Shown in pieces: positions 51,247 to 61,543 of a stretch of DNA of 64,000 nt. Numbering within the stretch: the stretch's first letter is position 1; every line of letters begins with the position of its first letter. The notes beneath the pieces are model-generated. The model was not told where the DNA came from and made no database searches. It saw only the letters and a list, made by a program, of their open reading frames with translations. This stretch comes from CAYQJL01 sp964612295. GTDB lineage: Bacteria > Eisenbacteria > RBG-16-71-46 > CAIMUX01 > WJJG01. A program made the position numbers and the translations under genes. The DNA is taken from positions 35,133-99,132 of the forward strand of contig CAZTDY010000008.1 in the NCBI GenBank assembly GCA_964612295.1, given 5' to 3'.

Positions 51247-51266
51247 GGTCGGGATGGATCCCGACC
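51247..51266 (+). repeat. Perfect inverted repeat in the transaldolase leader
   Basis: GGTCGGGAT (51247-51255) and ATCCCGACC (51258-51266), separated by GG. It starts a few bases past the predicted transcription start, so it is either a 5' stabilising hairpin or an operator. Confidence 0.55.
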
Positions 51267-51330
51267 TCACAATCGCCCACTGGGAACAGACTTGGGAGGC
51301 GTGGCTCCGGCCACCCGAGGGAGGTGAAGC

Positions 51331-51978
51331 ATGAAGATCTTCCTGGACACGGCCATCAGGGATGAAATCCGCCGCATGGCGGAGTTGGGACTCATCGATG
51401 GCGTCACCACGAACCCTTCACTCCTCAAGGTCGCAAATGCGCCTTATCGCGATGTCATCGCCGAGATCTGCCAGATGGTCACCGGGCCGGTCAGCGCCGA
51501 GGTCGTGGCCGAGGACTGGGAAGGTATGGTGAGCGAGGGCAAGGAGTTGGCCGCGATCGCCGAGAACGTCGTGATCAAGATTCCGATGACCCCGGACGGC
51601 ATGCGGGCCGTCTCGGAGCTCAAGAAGAGCGGCATTCGAAGCAACGTGACCCTCATCTTCAGCGCGAACCAGGCGATCCTGGCCGCGAAGGCGGGGGCCA
51701 CCTATGTCAGCCCCTTCGTGGGGCGCCTGGACGACGTGGGCCAGGACGGGATGGAGCTAGTCGAAGAGATCCTGGAGATCTATTCTGGGTATGACTATGA
51801 GACGGAGGTGATCGTCGCCAGCGTGCGGCATCCCCAGCATGTGATTCAAGCCGGGCTGATGGCCGCGCACATCGCGACCGTGCCCACCAAGGTGCTCGAA
51901 GCGATGTTCCGCCATCCGCTGACCGACATCGGCATTGAGAAGTTCTTGAGCGCTTGGAAGGACGTTCCCAAGGCCTAG
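51331..51978 (+). CDS. Small transaldolase / fructose-6-phosphate aldolase (TalC/FSA type)
   Basis: 215-residue Schiff-base aldolase, decameric subfamily. DGVTTNPSLL near 23 and the catalytic lysine K83 in NVVIKIPMT are clear. At the position where the FSA group has Gln (E. coli Q59) this protein has Glu57 in VSAEVVAED, as in TalC-type transaldolases, so pentose-phosphate transaldolase activity is more likely than free F6P cleavage. ATG 51331 follows GGGAGGTG. It has its own promoter at the end of truA and precedes the HtrA gene by 19 nt. Confidence 0.92.
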   Translation: MKIFLDTAIRDEIRRMAELGLIDGVTTNPSLLKVANAPYRDVIAEICQMVTGPVSAEVVAEDWEGMVSEGKELAAIAENVVIKIPMTPDGMRAVSELKKSGIRSNVTLIFSANQAILAAKAGATYVSPFVGRLDDVGQDGMELVEEILEIYSGYDYETEVIVASVRHPQHVIQAGLMAAHIATVPTKVLEAMFRHPLTDIGIEKFLSAWKDVPKA

Positions 51979-51997
51979 GGCGGAAGAGAGGTGTTGT

Positions 51998-53359
51998 GTG
52001 GACCAGATCAATCCTACGAGGGCAGGATCGCGGGGGCGCGTGAGTGCTGGAGTGGTGTTGGCGATCTTCGTGGTCGGCCTTCTGCTCGGCGCCGGTGTGG
52101 TCTACAAGCTCGTTCGCTCCCCGGGGCCCGAGCAGGTTTCCTCGGGCGGCGAGAGCCCGGATCTGTTTCCCCATGAGACGGACGCGTCCGATGGGTCTGA
52201 TGCCGCGCAGGGCGGGCGGCCCGCAGGCGCAGACGAAGCTGCCGGTGGCGCCCCGGGGCTGACCACCACGGATCTGGGGCGACCCGAGGGCGGCGCCTGG
52301 CCGGTCACGCCGCCGGCGCAGGGCGATCTGGCGGGCTCGCGCCGCACCGCGATCGTGGAAGCGGCCGATCGGGTCGGCTCCGCGGTGGTGTCGATCAGCG
52401 TGACGCAGGTGCGCATGGAGCGGATCAATCCCTTCGCGGGCAGTCCCAATCCGTTCGAGCGCTACTTCAGCCGATTCTATCTCGGCCAGACGCGGCCTCA
52501 CAATGTGTCCAGCCTCGGCTCGGGGGTCATCATCGACGCCCGAGGCGTCGTGGTCACCAACGAGCACGTGGTCCGCGATGCCCAGGAGATCAACGTCACG
52601 TTGCCTGACGGCCGGATGTTCGACGCCGACGTGGTCGGCGTGGATCGCGCCTACGATCTGGCAGTCCTCCGAATCCAAGGAGAGGATTTGCCGGTCGCGG
52701 ACGTCGGTGACTCCGACCAGCTGCTGGTCGGCGAGTGGGCGATCGGTCTGGGCAACCCGTTTGGGTTTCTCCTGAATGACTACAAGCCGACCGTCAGTGT
52801 CGGCGTGATCAGCGCAGTCAATCGGGACGTCAAGCCGGACGGCGAATCGGATGCGATCTACAAGGACATGATTCAAACCGACGCGGCCATCAATCCCGGC
52901 AACAGCGGGGGGCCACTGGTCAACTCGGCCGGGCAGGTGATCGGGATCAACACGTTCATCTTCTCCACCGGCGGAGGCAGCCTAGGAATCGGGTTCGCGA
53001 TCCCGATCAACACCGTGGTCCAGGTGGCGCGGGAAATCCTCGAATACGGCCGGGTCCGCCAGGTGTGGATCGGCATCCGGGTGCAGGAGATCACGCAGAT
53101 GGTCGCCAACTACTTCCGCATTCGCGACCGGCAAGGACTGCTGGTGTGGGGCATCGAGGAAGGCAGCCCGGCGGCCGAGGCGGGGATCCAGGTGGGGGAT
53201 ATCATTCGCAGCGTGAACCAAGAGCGGGTCACGCGCGCGACGGAGGCGCAAAGGCTGATCTTCGGGGCCACGATCGGCGACACGATCACTCTCACGCTGG
53301 AACGTGAGGGAGAATCGTGGGACGCCGATCTGCTCCTGGTCGAGAATCCGTCCAACTGA
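51998..53359 (+). CDS. Membrane-anchored HtrA/DegP-like serine protease with one PDZ domain
   Basis: 453 residues. One N-terminal membrane helix (about 14-35) anchors it; a low-complexity acidic region links to a trypsin-like domain with triad His190 (TNEHVV), Asp220 (YDLAVLRIQ) and Ser303 (NPGNSGGPLVN), followed by one PDZ domain (from about 360; GLLVWGIEEGSPAAEAGIQVGD). A tethered, one-PDZ layout resembles DegS/HhoA types rather than two-PDZ DegP. GTG 51998 has AAGAGAGG about 7 nt upstream. Periplasmic quality control is inferred. purB follows after 30 nt. Confidence 0.93.
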   Translation: MDQINPTRAGSRGRVSAGVVLAIFVVGLLLGAGVVYKLVRSPGPEQVSSGGESPDLFPHETDASDGSDAAQGGRPAGADEAAGGAPGLTTTDLGRPEGGAWPVTPPAQGDLAGSRRTAIVEAADRVGSAVVSISVTQVRMERINPFAGSPNPFERYFSRFYLGQTRPHNVSSLGSGVIIDARGVVVTNEHVVRDAQEINVTLPDGRMFDADVVGVDRAYDLAVLRIQGEDLPVADVGDSDQLLVGEWAIGLGNPFGFLLNDYKPTVSVGVISAVNRDVKPDGESDAIYKDMIQTDAAINPGNSGGPLVNSAGQVIGINTFIFSTGGGSLGIGFAIPINTVVQVAREILEYGRVRQVWIGIRVQEITQMVANYFRIRDRQGLLVWGIEEGSPAAEAGIQVGDIIRSVNQERVTRATEAQRLIFGATIGDTITLTLEREGESWDADLLLVENPSN

Positions 53360-53389
53360 CCTCGGTAGGATAGGAGACACACAGGAACC

Positions 53390-54703
53390 ATGATCGAACG
53401 TTACACCCTTCCCGAGATGGGCGCGCTGTGGAGCGATCAGTCACGCTTCCAAACCTGGTTGGACGTGGAGACCGGAGCCGCCCAGGCGATGGAGGAGCTG
53501 GGGACCATCCCGGCCGGGACGGCGGCCGCCCTGCGCAAGAATGGGCGCTTCGACATCGAGCGGATTCACGCGATCGAGGCCGAGGTTCACCACGACGTGA
53601 TCGCCTTTCTGACCAGCGTGGGGGAACATCTCGGGGAAGAGAAGGCCTGGCTGCACCGGGGCATGACCTCCTCCGATCTGCTCGACACCTCCCTGGCGCT
53701 TGTGCTGGTGAAGGCCTGCGACCTGATTCGCGACAAGTTGGGCACCGTCGGCGGTCATTTGCGCGCCCTGGCCGAGGAGCACCGCGAAACGCCCATGATG
53801 GGCCGAACGCATGGGGTCCACGCCGAACCGATCACCTTCGGGCAGAAGGTCCTGATCTGGTTCCAGGAAATGGAGCGCCATCACCTGCGCCTCGCGCGAG
53901 CGCGTGAGGAGGTGGCCGTGGGCAAACTGTCCGGCGCCGTGGGGACCTTTGCCCACCTGACGCCGGCGATCGAGGCCCGGGCCTGCGAGATCCTTGGCCT
54001 GAAGGCCGCGCCCGTCTCTTCGCAGATCGTGCAGCGCGATCGTCATGCGCATCTCGTGGCGACGCTCGCGCTCATCGGCACCAGCTGTGAGAAGATCGCC
54101 CTCGAGGTTCGTCACCTTCAGCGGACCGAGGTGGGAGAAGTCTACGAACCGTTTGCGCGGGGACAGAAGGGTTCGTCGGCCATGCCGCACAAGCGCAACC
54201 CGATTCTCTGCGAGCGCGTCAGTGGAATGGCGCGGCTCTTACGCAGCCACGTGCAGGTGGCCTATGAAAACGTCGTCCTCTGGCACGAGCGCGACATCAG
54301 CCACTCGAGCGCGGAACGCGTGATTCTGCCCGATGCCTTTATCGGTCTCGACTACACCCTGCATCTGATGACGAGGCTTCTGGGCGACCTGGATGTGCGG
54401 CCCGAGCGAATGCTCTCGAACATCGAGGACAGCTTCGGGCTCTTCTTCTCCCAGCGGGTCCTTCTGGCGCTCACCGAGACCCTGGGCTCGCGGGAGGAGG
54501 CCTACGCCATCGTCCAGCGCTGCGCCATGACCGCCTGGGACGAGCGCCGGCAGTTGCGCGTAGTCCTCACCGAGGAGCCGCGGGTTTCGGACCACCTGGA
54601 CGAAGCCGCGCTCGACGCGCTGTTCGACCTGGACAGTTTCTTCAAGAACTTGCCGCCGGTCTTCGACCGCGTCTTGGCCACCAGCTGGGCCCGCCGGCCT
54701 TAG
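53390..54703 (+). CDS. purB: Adenylosuccinate lyase
   Basis: Releases fumarate from SAICAR and from adenylosuccinate. The fumarase/aspartase signature SSAMPHKRNP lies near 263-272, with MGRTHGVHAEPITFG and MTSSDLLDTSLA also as expected. 437 residues, typical of the Bacillus/Thermotoga type. ATG 53390; Shine-Dalgarno AGGAGA upstream. It is separated by 24 kb from purC-purH. The lolC/E gene starts 11 nt after its stop. Confidence 0.97.
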   Translation: MIERYTLPEMGALWSDQSRFQTWLDVETGAAQAMEELGTIPAGTAAALRKNGRFDIERIHAIEAEVHHDVIAFLTSVGEHLGEEKAWLHRGMTSSDLLDTSLALVLVKACDLIRDKLGTVGGHLRALAEEHRETPMMGRTHGVHAEPITFGQKVLIWFQEMERHHLRLARAREEVAVGKLSGAVGTFAHLTPAIEARACEILGLKAAPVSSQIVQRDRHAHLVATLALIGTSCEKIALEVRHLQRTEVGEVYEPFARGQKGSSAMPHKRNPILCERVSGMARLLRSHVQVAYENVVLWHERDISHSSAERVILPDAFIGLDYTLHLMTRLLGDLDVRPERMLSNIEDSFGLFFSQRVLLALTETLGSREEAYAIVQRCAMTAWDERRQLRVVLTEEPRVSDHLDEAALDALFDLDSFFKNLPPVFDRVLATSWARRP

Positions 54704-54714
54704 TGGGAGGGGCC

Positions 54715-56421
54715 ATGGACCACGAACCGCAAGAACAGGACAGCCCGGGTTGGGGGCGCCGCCTCCTGCTTCTGGTGTTCTTCCCGCTGTGGGTGCCCCT
54801 CTTTCTTCTTCGAGGCGCCATCCGCATCTGTGGTGACGGGCTGGTGCAGCAGTGGGAGGAACTGATCGGCCGGCAGGTCAGCCCGCCGGCGACGCTGCGC
54901 TGGCTGCTCGGCGTGCCGGGGCTCGCCCTCTTTCCCGCTTTGGTCGGACTTCGCGGTCTGGCGCTGCTCCTCAGGGGCCTGGGCCGGTTCGTTCTGCGCG
55001 CGGGGCCGACGCGTTCGCTGTCGAACTGGATTTCGATCCCGGTCGGCGTCCTCGCGCTGGCGGTGTTTCCGGTCTGGCTCGGCCCCCTCATCCTGATCTG
55101 GCTGTTCCGGTGGGTCCTGTGGCGCCTGCTCCTGCCGGAGTTCGAACGGGCGACCTCACGTTCAGGCCCGCGTCGCGACTCGCGCTTCGTGACCTTCGTC
55201 GGATTGCGGTATCTCTTCGGACGCCGCGAGACGGCGCTGCACTCCGCCACCGCTTTTTACGCCGCGGCGGGGATTGCGCTCGGTGTCTGTGCGCTGGTGG
55301 TCGTGCTGGCGGTCATGAGCGGGTTCGACGGAGAGGTCAAGAGCCGGATCGTGGGGACCAACGCCCACGTCATCCTGCTGCGCTTCGGTCACCAGGGCCT
55401 GAGCGATATCGACAGCCTGAAGACGATCGTGGATGCGCACCCGCAGACGCTGGCCTCCGCGCCCATGGTCTACGGGAAAGCCATGTTGTCGGCCGGCGAT
55501 GCTGCCGAAGGCGCGTTCATCGAGGGCATCGATTGGGACAGTTCGGTCGCGGTCACCTCCATCGAGGAGTTTGTGCGGCCCAAGCCGGGCGCTCCGCGCC
55601 TCGCCCGGGAAGAAGGCCTGCTGCCGGGCATCATCCTCGGGAAGTACGTGGCGGAGAACTTAGGGCTCTTTCTGGGTGATGAGGTGTTGCTGGTGAGTCC
55701 CGCCGAATCGCGGCGGACCCCTCTCGGTTTCGTGCCCCGGATGCGCCGGTTCGTCTGCACCGCCTTGTTCGATTCGGGAATGTACGAATTCGATGCGAGT
55801 ATGGCGTTCGTCGATCTCGAGGAAGCGCGCTCGTTCTTCGGTCTCGAAGAAGGGCGGGTGACGGGGATCGAGATGCGCCTCGCGGATATGGATCAGGCGC
55901 CGCAGGTGGCCGACGAGATTGTCGCTTCGTTGGGGGGCTTTCCCTATCGCGCGAACAACTGGATCGATCTGAACCGAAACCTCTTCGAGTGGATGCAGAC
56001 CGAGAAGCGGGCCATGTTCGTGATTCTGACCATGATCATTCTCGTGGCAGGGTTCAACATCGCCAGTTCGCTCATCATGGTGGTGATGGAGAAACGTCGG
56101 GAAATCGGCATTCTCAAATCGATGGGGGCCACCTCGATGGCCATCCTCCGCATCTTCGTCCTGGAGGGGTGGGTGATGGCATTCAGCGGGACGGCGATTG
56201 GAGCCGGCATCGGCCTGCTGCTGTGCCATCTGCTCGAGCGCTACCGTTTCATTCGTCTGCCGGAGGACGTCTACTTCATCGATACACTTCCGGTGAAGGT
56301 CCAAGCCTCCGACGTCGGCCTGGTGGTCGCCTCGGTGTTGGTGATCGCGGCCCTCTCAACCCTGTATCCCGCCTGGAAAGCGTCGCAACTCGATCCGATC
56401 GAGGCCATTCAATCGGAATAG
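54715..56421 (+). CDS. LolC/LolE-family lipoprotein-export permease with extra N-terminal membrane part
   Basis: Permease of the ABC system that takes lipoproteins off the inner membrane. The conserved part starts near residue 150 (FVTFVGLRYLFGRRET) with the first family helix, a large periplasmic MacB-like domain, and the last helices with MEKRREIGILKSMGATSMAILRIF and TLYPAWKASQLDPIEAIQSE. The first about 145 residues form three to four extra hydrophobic helices not present in usual LolC/E proteins of about 410 residues. ATG 54715 follows GGGAGGGG; GTG 54703 would add four residues. lolD follows after 6 nt. Only one such permease gene is present, as in LolF systems. Confidence 0.9.
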   Translation: MDHEPQEQDSPGWGRRLLLLVFFPLWVPLFLLRGAIRICGDGLVQQWEELIGRQVSPPATLRWLLGVPGLALFPALVGLRGLALLLRGLGRFVLRAGPTRSLSNWISIPVGVLALAVFPVWLGPLILIWLFRWVLWRLLLPEFERATSRSGPRRDSRFVTFVGLRYLFGRRETALHSATAFYAAAGIALGVCALVVVLAVMSGFDGEVKSRIVGTNAHVILLRFGHQGLSDIDSLKTIVDAHPQTLASAPMVYGKAMLSAGDAAEGAFIEGIDWDSSVAVTSIEEFVRPKPGAPRLAREEGLLPGIILGKYVAENLGLFLGDEVLLVSPAESRRTPLGFVPRMRRFVCTALFDSGMYEFDASMAFVDLEEARSFFGLEEGRVTGIEMRLADMDQAPQVADEIVASLGGFPYRANNWIDLNRNLFEWMQTEKRAMFVILTMIILVAGFNIASSLIMVVMEKRREIGILKSMGATSMAILRIFVLEGWVMAFSGTAIGAGIGLLLCHLLERYRFIRLPEDVYFIDTLPVKVQASDVGLVVASVLVIAALSTLYPAWKASQLDPIEAIQSE

Positions 56422-56427
56422 GAGGGC

Positions 56428-57165
56428 ATGGAAGTGGCCCGTTTCAGCCAGGCTCCCCGGCCCACAGGTGCGCACGCCGGTCCAGTCCTGACCGCCGAGG
56501 GCGTGGTCAAGAGCTTCCGGTCGGGGGATCAGACCATCGAAGTCCTCCGGGGCATCGATCTGACGGTCGCGCCCGGGGAGGTCATCGCGATTCTCGGGGC
56601 CTCGGGATCGGGTAAAAGTACGCTGCTGCACCTGCTGGGGGCCCTGGATCGGCCGGATGCCGGGTCCATTCGGTATGGGGAACAGGAGGTGGCCGACCTG
56701 GGAGAGGAAGCCCGGGCGGCCCTGCGAAACACCCATGTCGGCTTTGTCTTCCAGTATCACCATCTGCTGTCAGAGTTTAGCGCGCTCGAGAATGTGATGG
56801 TCCCTCTCCTGTTGGGGGGGGAAGATCCGGGACCGGCCGGCAAGCGGGCATCCGACCTGCTGGAGATGGTGGGGCTGGCCGAGAGGCTCAGTCATCCCCC
56901 CAGCCGCCTCTCGGGCGGGGAGCAGCAACGGGTCGCCATCGCCCGGGCGCTGGCGGGGGATCCGGCGATCATCTTCGCGGATGAGCCGACCGGCAATCTG
57001 GACCGCACAACTGGAGAAGGTGTGTTCAAGTTGCTATATTCACTGGCCAGAAAAGGACACCAGAGCTGGGTGGTCGCGACGCACAATGAATACCTGGCTA
57101 GACTTGCCGATAAGAGATGGAGACTGGCGGATGGACGGATTTGCCCGGAAGCCTCGGGAGGATAG
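56428..57165 (+). CDS. lolD: LolD, ATPase of the lipoprotein-release transporter
   Basis: 245-residue ABC ATPase. Walker A GASGSGKST near 56, Q-loop FQYHHLLSEFSALENV, signature LSGGEQQRVAIARAL and Walker B IIFADEPTGNLD. The sequence FQYHHLLSEFSALENVM is typical of LolD. With the permease just upstream it drives release of outer-membrane lipoproteins to the carrier. ATG 56428; the mcsA start follows the stop after 3 nt, so envelope and quality-control genes share a transcript. Confidence 0.94.
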   Translation: MEVARFSQAPRPTGAHAGPVLTAEGVVKSFRSGDQTIEVLRGIDLTVAPGEVIAILGASGSGKSTLLHLLGALDRPDAGSIRYGEQEVADLGEEARAALRNTHVGFVFQYHHLLSEFSALENVMVPLLLGGEDPGPAGKRASDLLEMVGLAERLSHPPSRLSGGEQQRVAIARALAGDPAIIFADEPTGNLDRTTGEGVFKLLYSLARKGHQSWVVATHNEYLARLADKRWRLADGRICPEASGG

Positions 57166-57168
57166 AGG

Positions 57169-57717
57169 ATGAAATGCCAACTCTGTGACGTGGCGGAGGC
57201 GACGATCCACGTCAAAGAAGTGAAGAATGACGAGGTGACCGAGCTGCACATGTGCGAAAAATGCGCTCGGGAAAAGGGCTACCACTCGATGGTCGAGAAG
57301 GGGACGGTCTCGATCGCCAGCCAGCTGGTCTGGATGGCCGAGAATCTCTATCCGGGAGGCAGCTCCCAGGTGGGGATGGTCAAGTGCACCGAGTGCGGCC
57401 TCAAGTACAGCGAGTTCACCAAGACCGGGCGCCTCGGCTGCCCGCACTGCTATGAGGATTTCGGAACCCAACTGCGGGCAATTCTCCGGCGGGTCCACGG
57501 CAGCGTGCGGCACGCCGGGAAGGCACCCGGCAAAGAGGGGAGCCAGTTCGAACGCCGGCGGCAGATCCAGCAGCTCCATGAGGAGCTCGAGCGGGCGATC
57601 GAGCGGGAAGAATATGAGGACGCCGCGCGCATCCGCGACGAGATCCGCCAGCTAGAGACCGCCGCGGGTGAAGACGCCACGGCCACCGCATCGAACGGAT
57701 CCGCGGCCACGGGGTAA
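57169..57717 (+). CDS. mcsA: McsA-like zinc/UVR-motif activator protein
   Basis: 182 residues. Four CxxC-type cysteine pairs (CQLC, CEKC, CTEC, CPHC), then a UvrB/UvrC (UVR) motif (LHEELERAIEREEYEDAARIRDEIRQLE, about 137-165). In Bacillus McsA binds and stimulates the arginine kinase McsB. The order mcsA-mcsB-clpC is conserved here. ATG 57169 is 3 nt past lolD, with GGAGG/AGAGG upstream. The C-terminal tail is Ala/Thr-rich. No ctsR precedes it. Confidence 0.92.
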   Translation: MKCQLCDVAEATIHVKEVKNDEVTELHMCEKCAREKGYHSMVEKGTVSIASQLVWMAENLYPGGSSQVGMVKCTECGLKYSEFTKTGRLGCPHCYEDFGTQLRAILRRVHGSVRHAGKAPGKEGSQFERRRQIQQLHEELERAIEREEYEDAARIRDEIRQLETAAGEDATATASNGSAATG

Positions 57718-57758
57718 TAGGGGCGACGGACCAAACCCCAAGCTGAACAGGGAGAGTC

Positions 57759-58841
57759 ATGACGCAGGAGAAGCCAGTCCATCTGCCGGTTGGGGAGATG
57801 CTTCGCAGTGAGGGCAAGTGGTTTGCCGGCGACGGTCCCCAATCCGATGCAATCCTGAGCACGCGGGTAAGGCTTGCCCGTAATCTGAAGGACGTTCGGT
57901 TCCCGGGCCGGGCGCTCGGGGAAGAGTTGAGCGGGGTCCTTCATCGCGTGGAGAACGCTGCTCTCGGTGTCCAGGCCTTTCAAGAACGAGCCCTGAGGGA
58001 GATGGGAGCGCTGCCGGTCTTAGAGCGGCAGTTTCTTCTGGAGCGGCATCTGATCTCTTACGACCTGGCCAGCTCGGGTGGAGAGTGCGGGCTGCTGTTC
58101 TCAGAGAACGAGGCTCTAAGCGTGATGGTCAACGAGGAGGATCACATCCGCATCCAGGCGCTCATGCCGGGCCTGCAGCTCGATGAGGCCTACGAGGCGG
58201 CCAACCTCGTCGATGATCAGCTGGAAAGCTCTCTGGAATGGGCGTTTTCGGATGACTTCGGGTACCTGACCGCGTGTCCCACGAATGTGGGCACCGGTCT
58301 GCGTGCGTCGGTCCTCGTGCACCTGCCGGCCCTGGTGCTCACCCGCAAGATCAAGAAAGTCCTGACCGGGGTCACCCAGGTCGGACTCGCGGTCCGGGGA
58401 TTCTATGGCGAAGGAACGGACGTAATCGGGAACTTCTTTCAGATATCGAACCAAATTACATTAGGGGAGAAGGAAACCCAGGCCCTCTTGAACCTGGAAC
58501 GGGTGGTTCGCCAACTTCTCGACTACGAGGAGAAGGCGCGGGACGTGCTTCTGAAAGATGCCGTCCACCAGATTCGTGACAAGGTCATGCGGGCGGTGGG
58601 GGTCTTCACCCACGCGCAGCTGCTGAGTTCGCAGGAGACGATCGGACTGGCATCGGCCATCCGGCTGGGGATCACCCTCGGCCTGGACGATCTGCCCCCG
58701 GTCGCTCTGATCAACGAGATTCTGCACTGCAGCCAGCCGGCCCATCTGCAATTGATGGCCGGGCACGAAATGAGTTCCGAGGAGCGCAATGCCCATCGTG
58801 CGGAGTTGATCCGCAAGAAGATGCGGGAAGGGATGAATTAG
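57759..58841 (+). CDS. mcsB: McsB protein-arginine kinase
   Basis: Phosphoryl-transfer enzyme of the guanido-kinase fold that phosphorylates arginine on damaged proteins, tagging them for ClpC. The nucleotide-binding signature ILSTRVRLARNLKDVRFPG (about 30-48) and the C-terminal domain features (CPTNVGTGLRASVLVHLPAL) are present. 360 residues as in Bacillus. ATG 57759 follows GGGAGAG. It lies 41 nt after mcsA and 46 nt before clpC. Confidence 0.94.
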   Translation: MTQEKPVHLPVGEMLRSEGKWFAGDGPQSDAILSTRVRLARNLKDVRFPGRALGEELSGVLHRVENAALGVQAFQERALREMGALPVLERQFLLERHLISYDLASSGGECGLLFSENEALSVMVNEEDHIRIQALMPGLQLDEAYEAANLVDDQLESSLEWAFSDDFGYLTACPTNVGTGLRASVLVHLPALVLTRKIKKVLTGVTQVGLAVRGFYGEGTDVIGNFFQISNQITLGEKETQALLNLERVVRQLLDYEEKARDVLLKDAVHQIRDKVMRAVGVFTHAQLLSSQETIGLASAIRLGITLGLDDLPPVALINEILHCSQPAHLQLMAGHEMSSEERNAHRAELIRKKMREGMN

Positions 58842-58887
58842 GCAAGCGCGCAGCCAATTGCCAAGGAAGAAGGAGCAAAGGCGTTTT

Positions 58888-61452
<2,565 letters not shown>

Positions 61453-61543
61453 CAGCCAGGAAGCTGCTTAGAGGCCAAGAGGCGGACCTCCCGGCCGGGG
61501 GGTGATCAGTGTTGCCGGCGGAGACCGGCTTGAAAGGGGCAGG

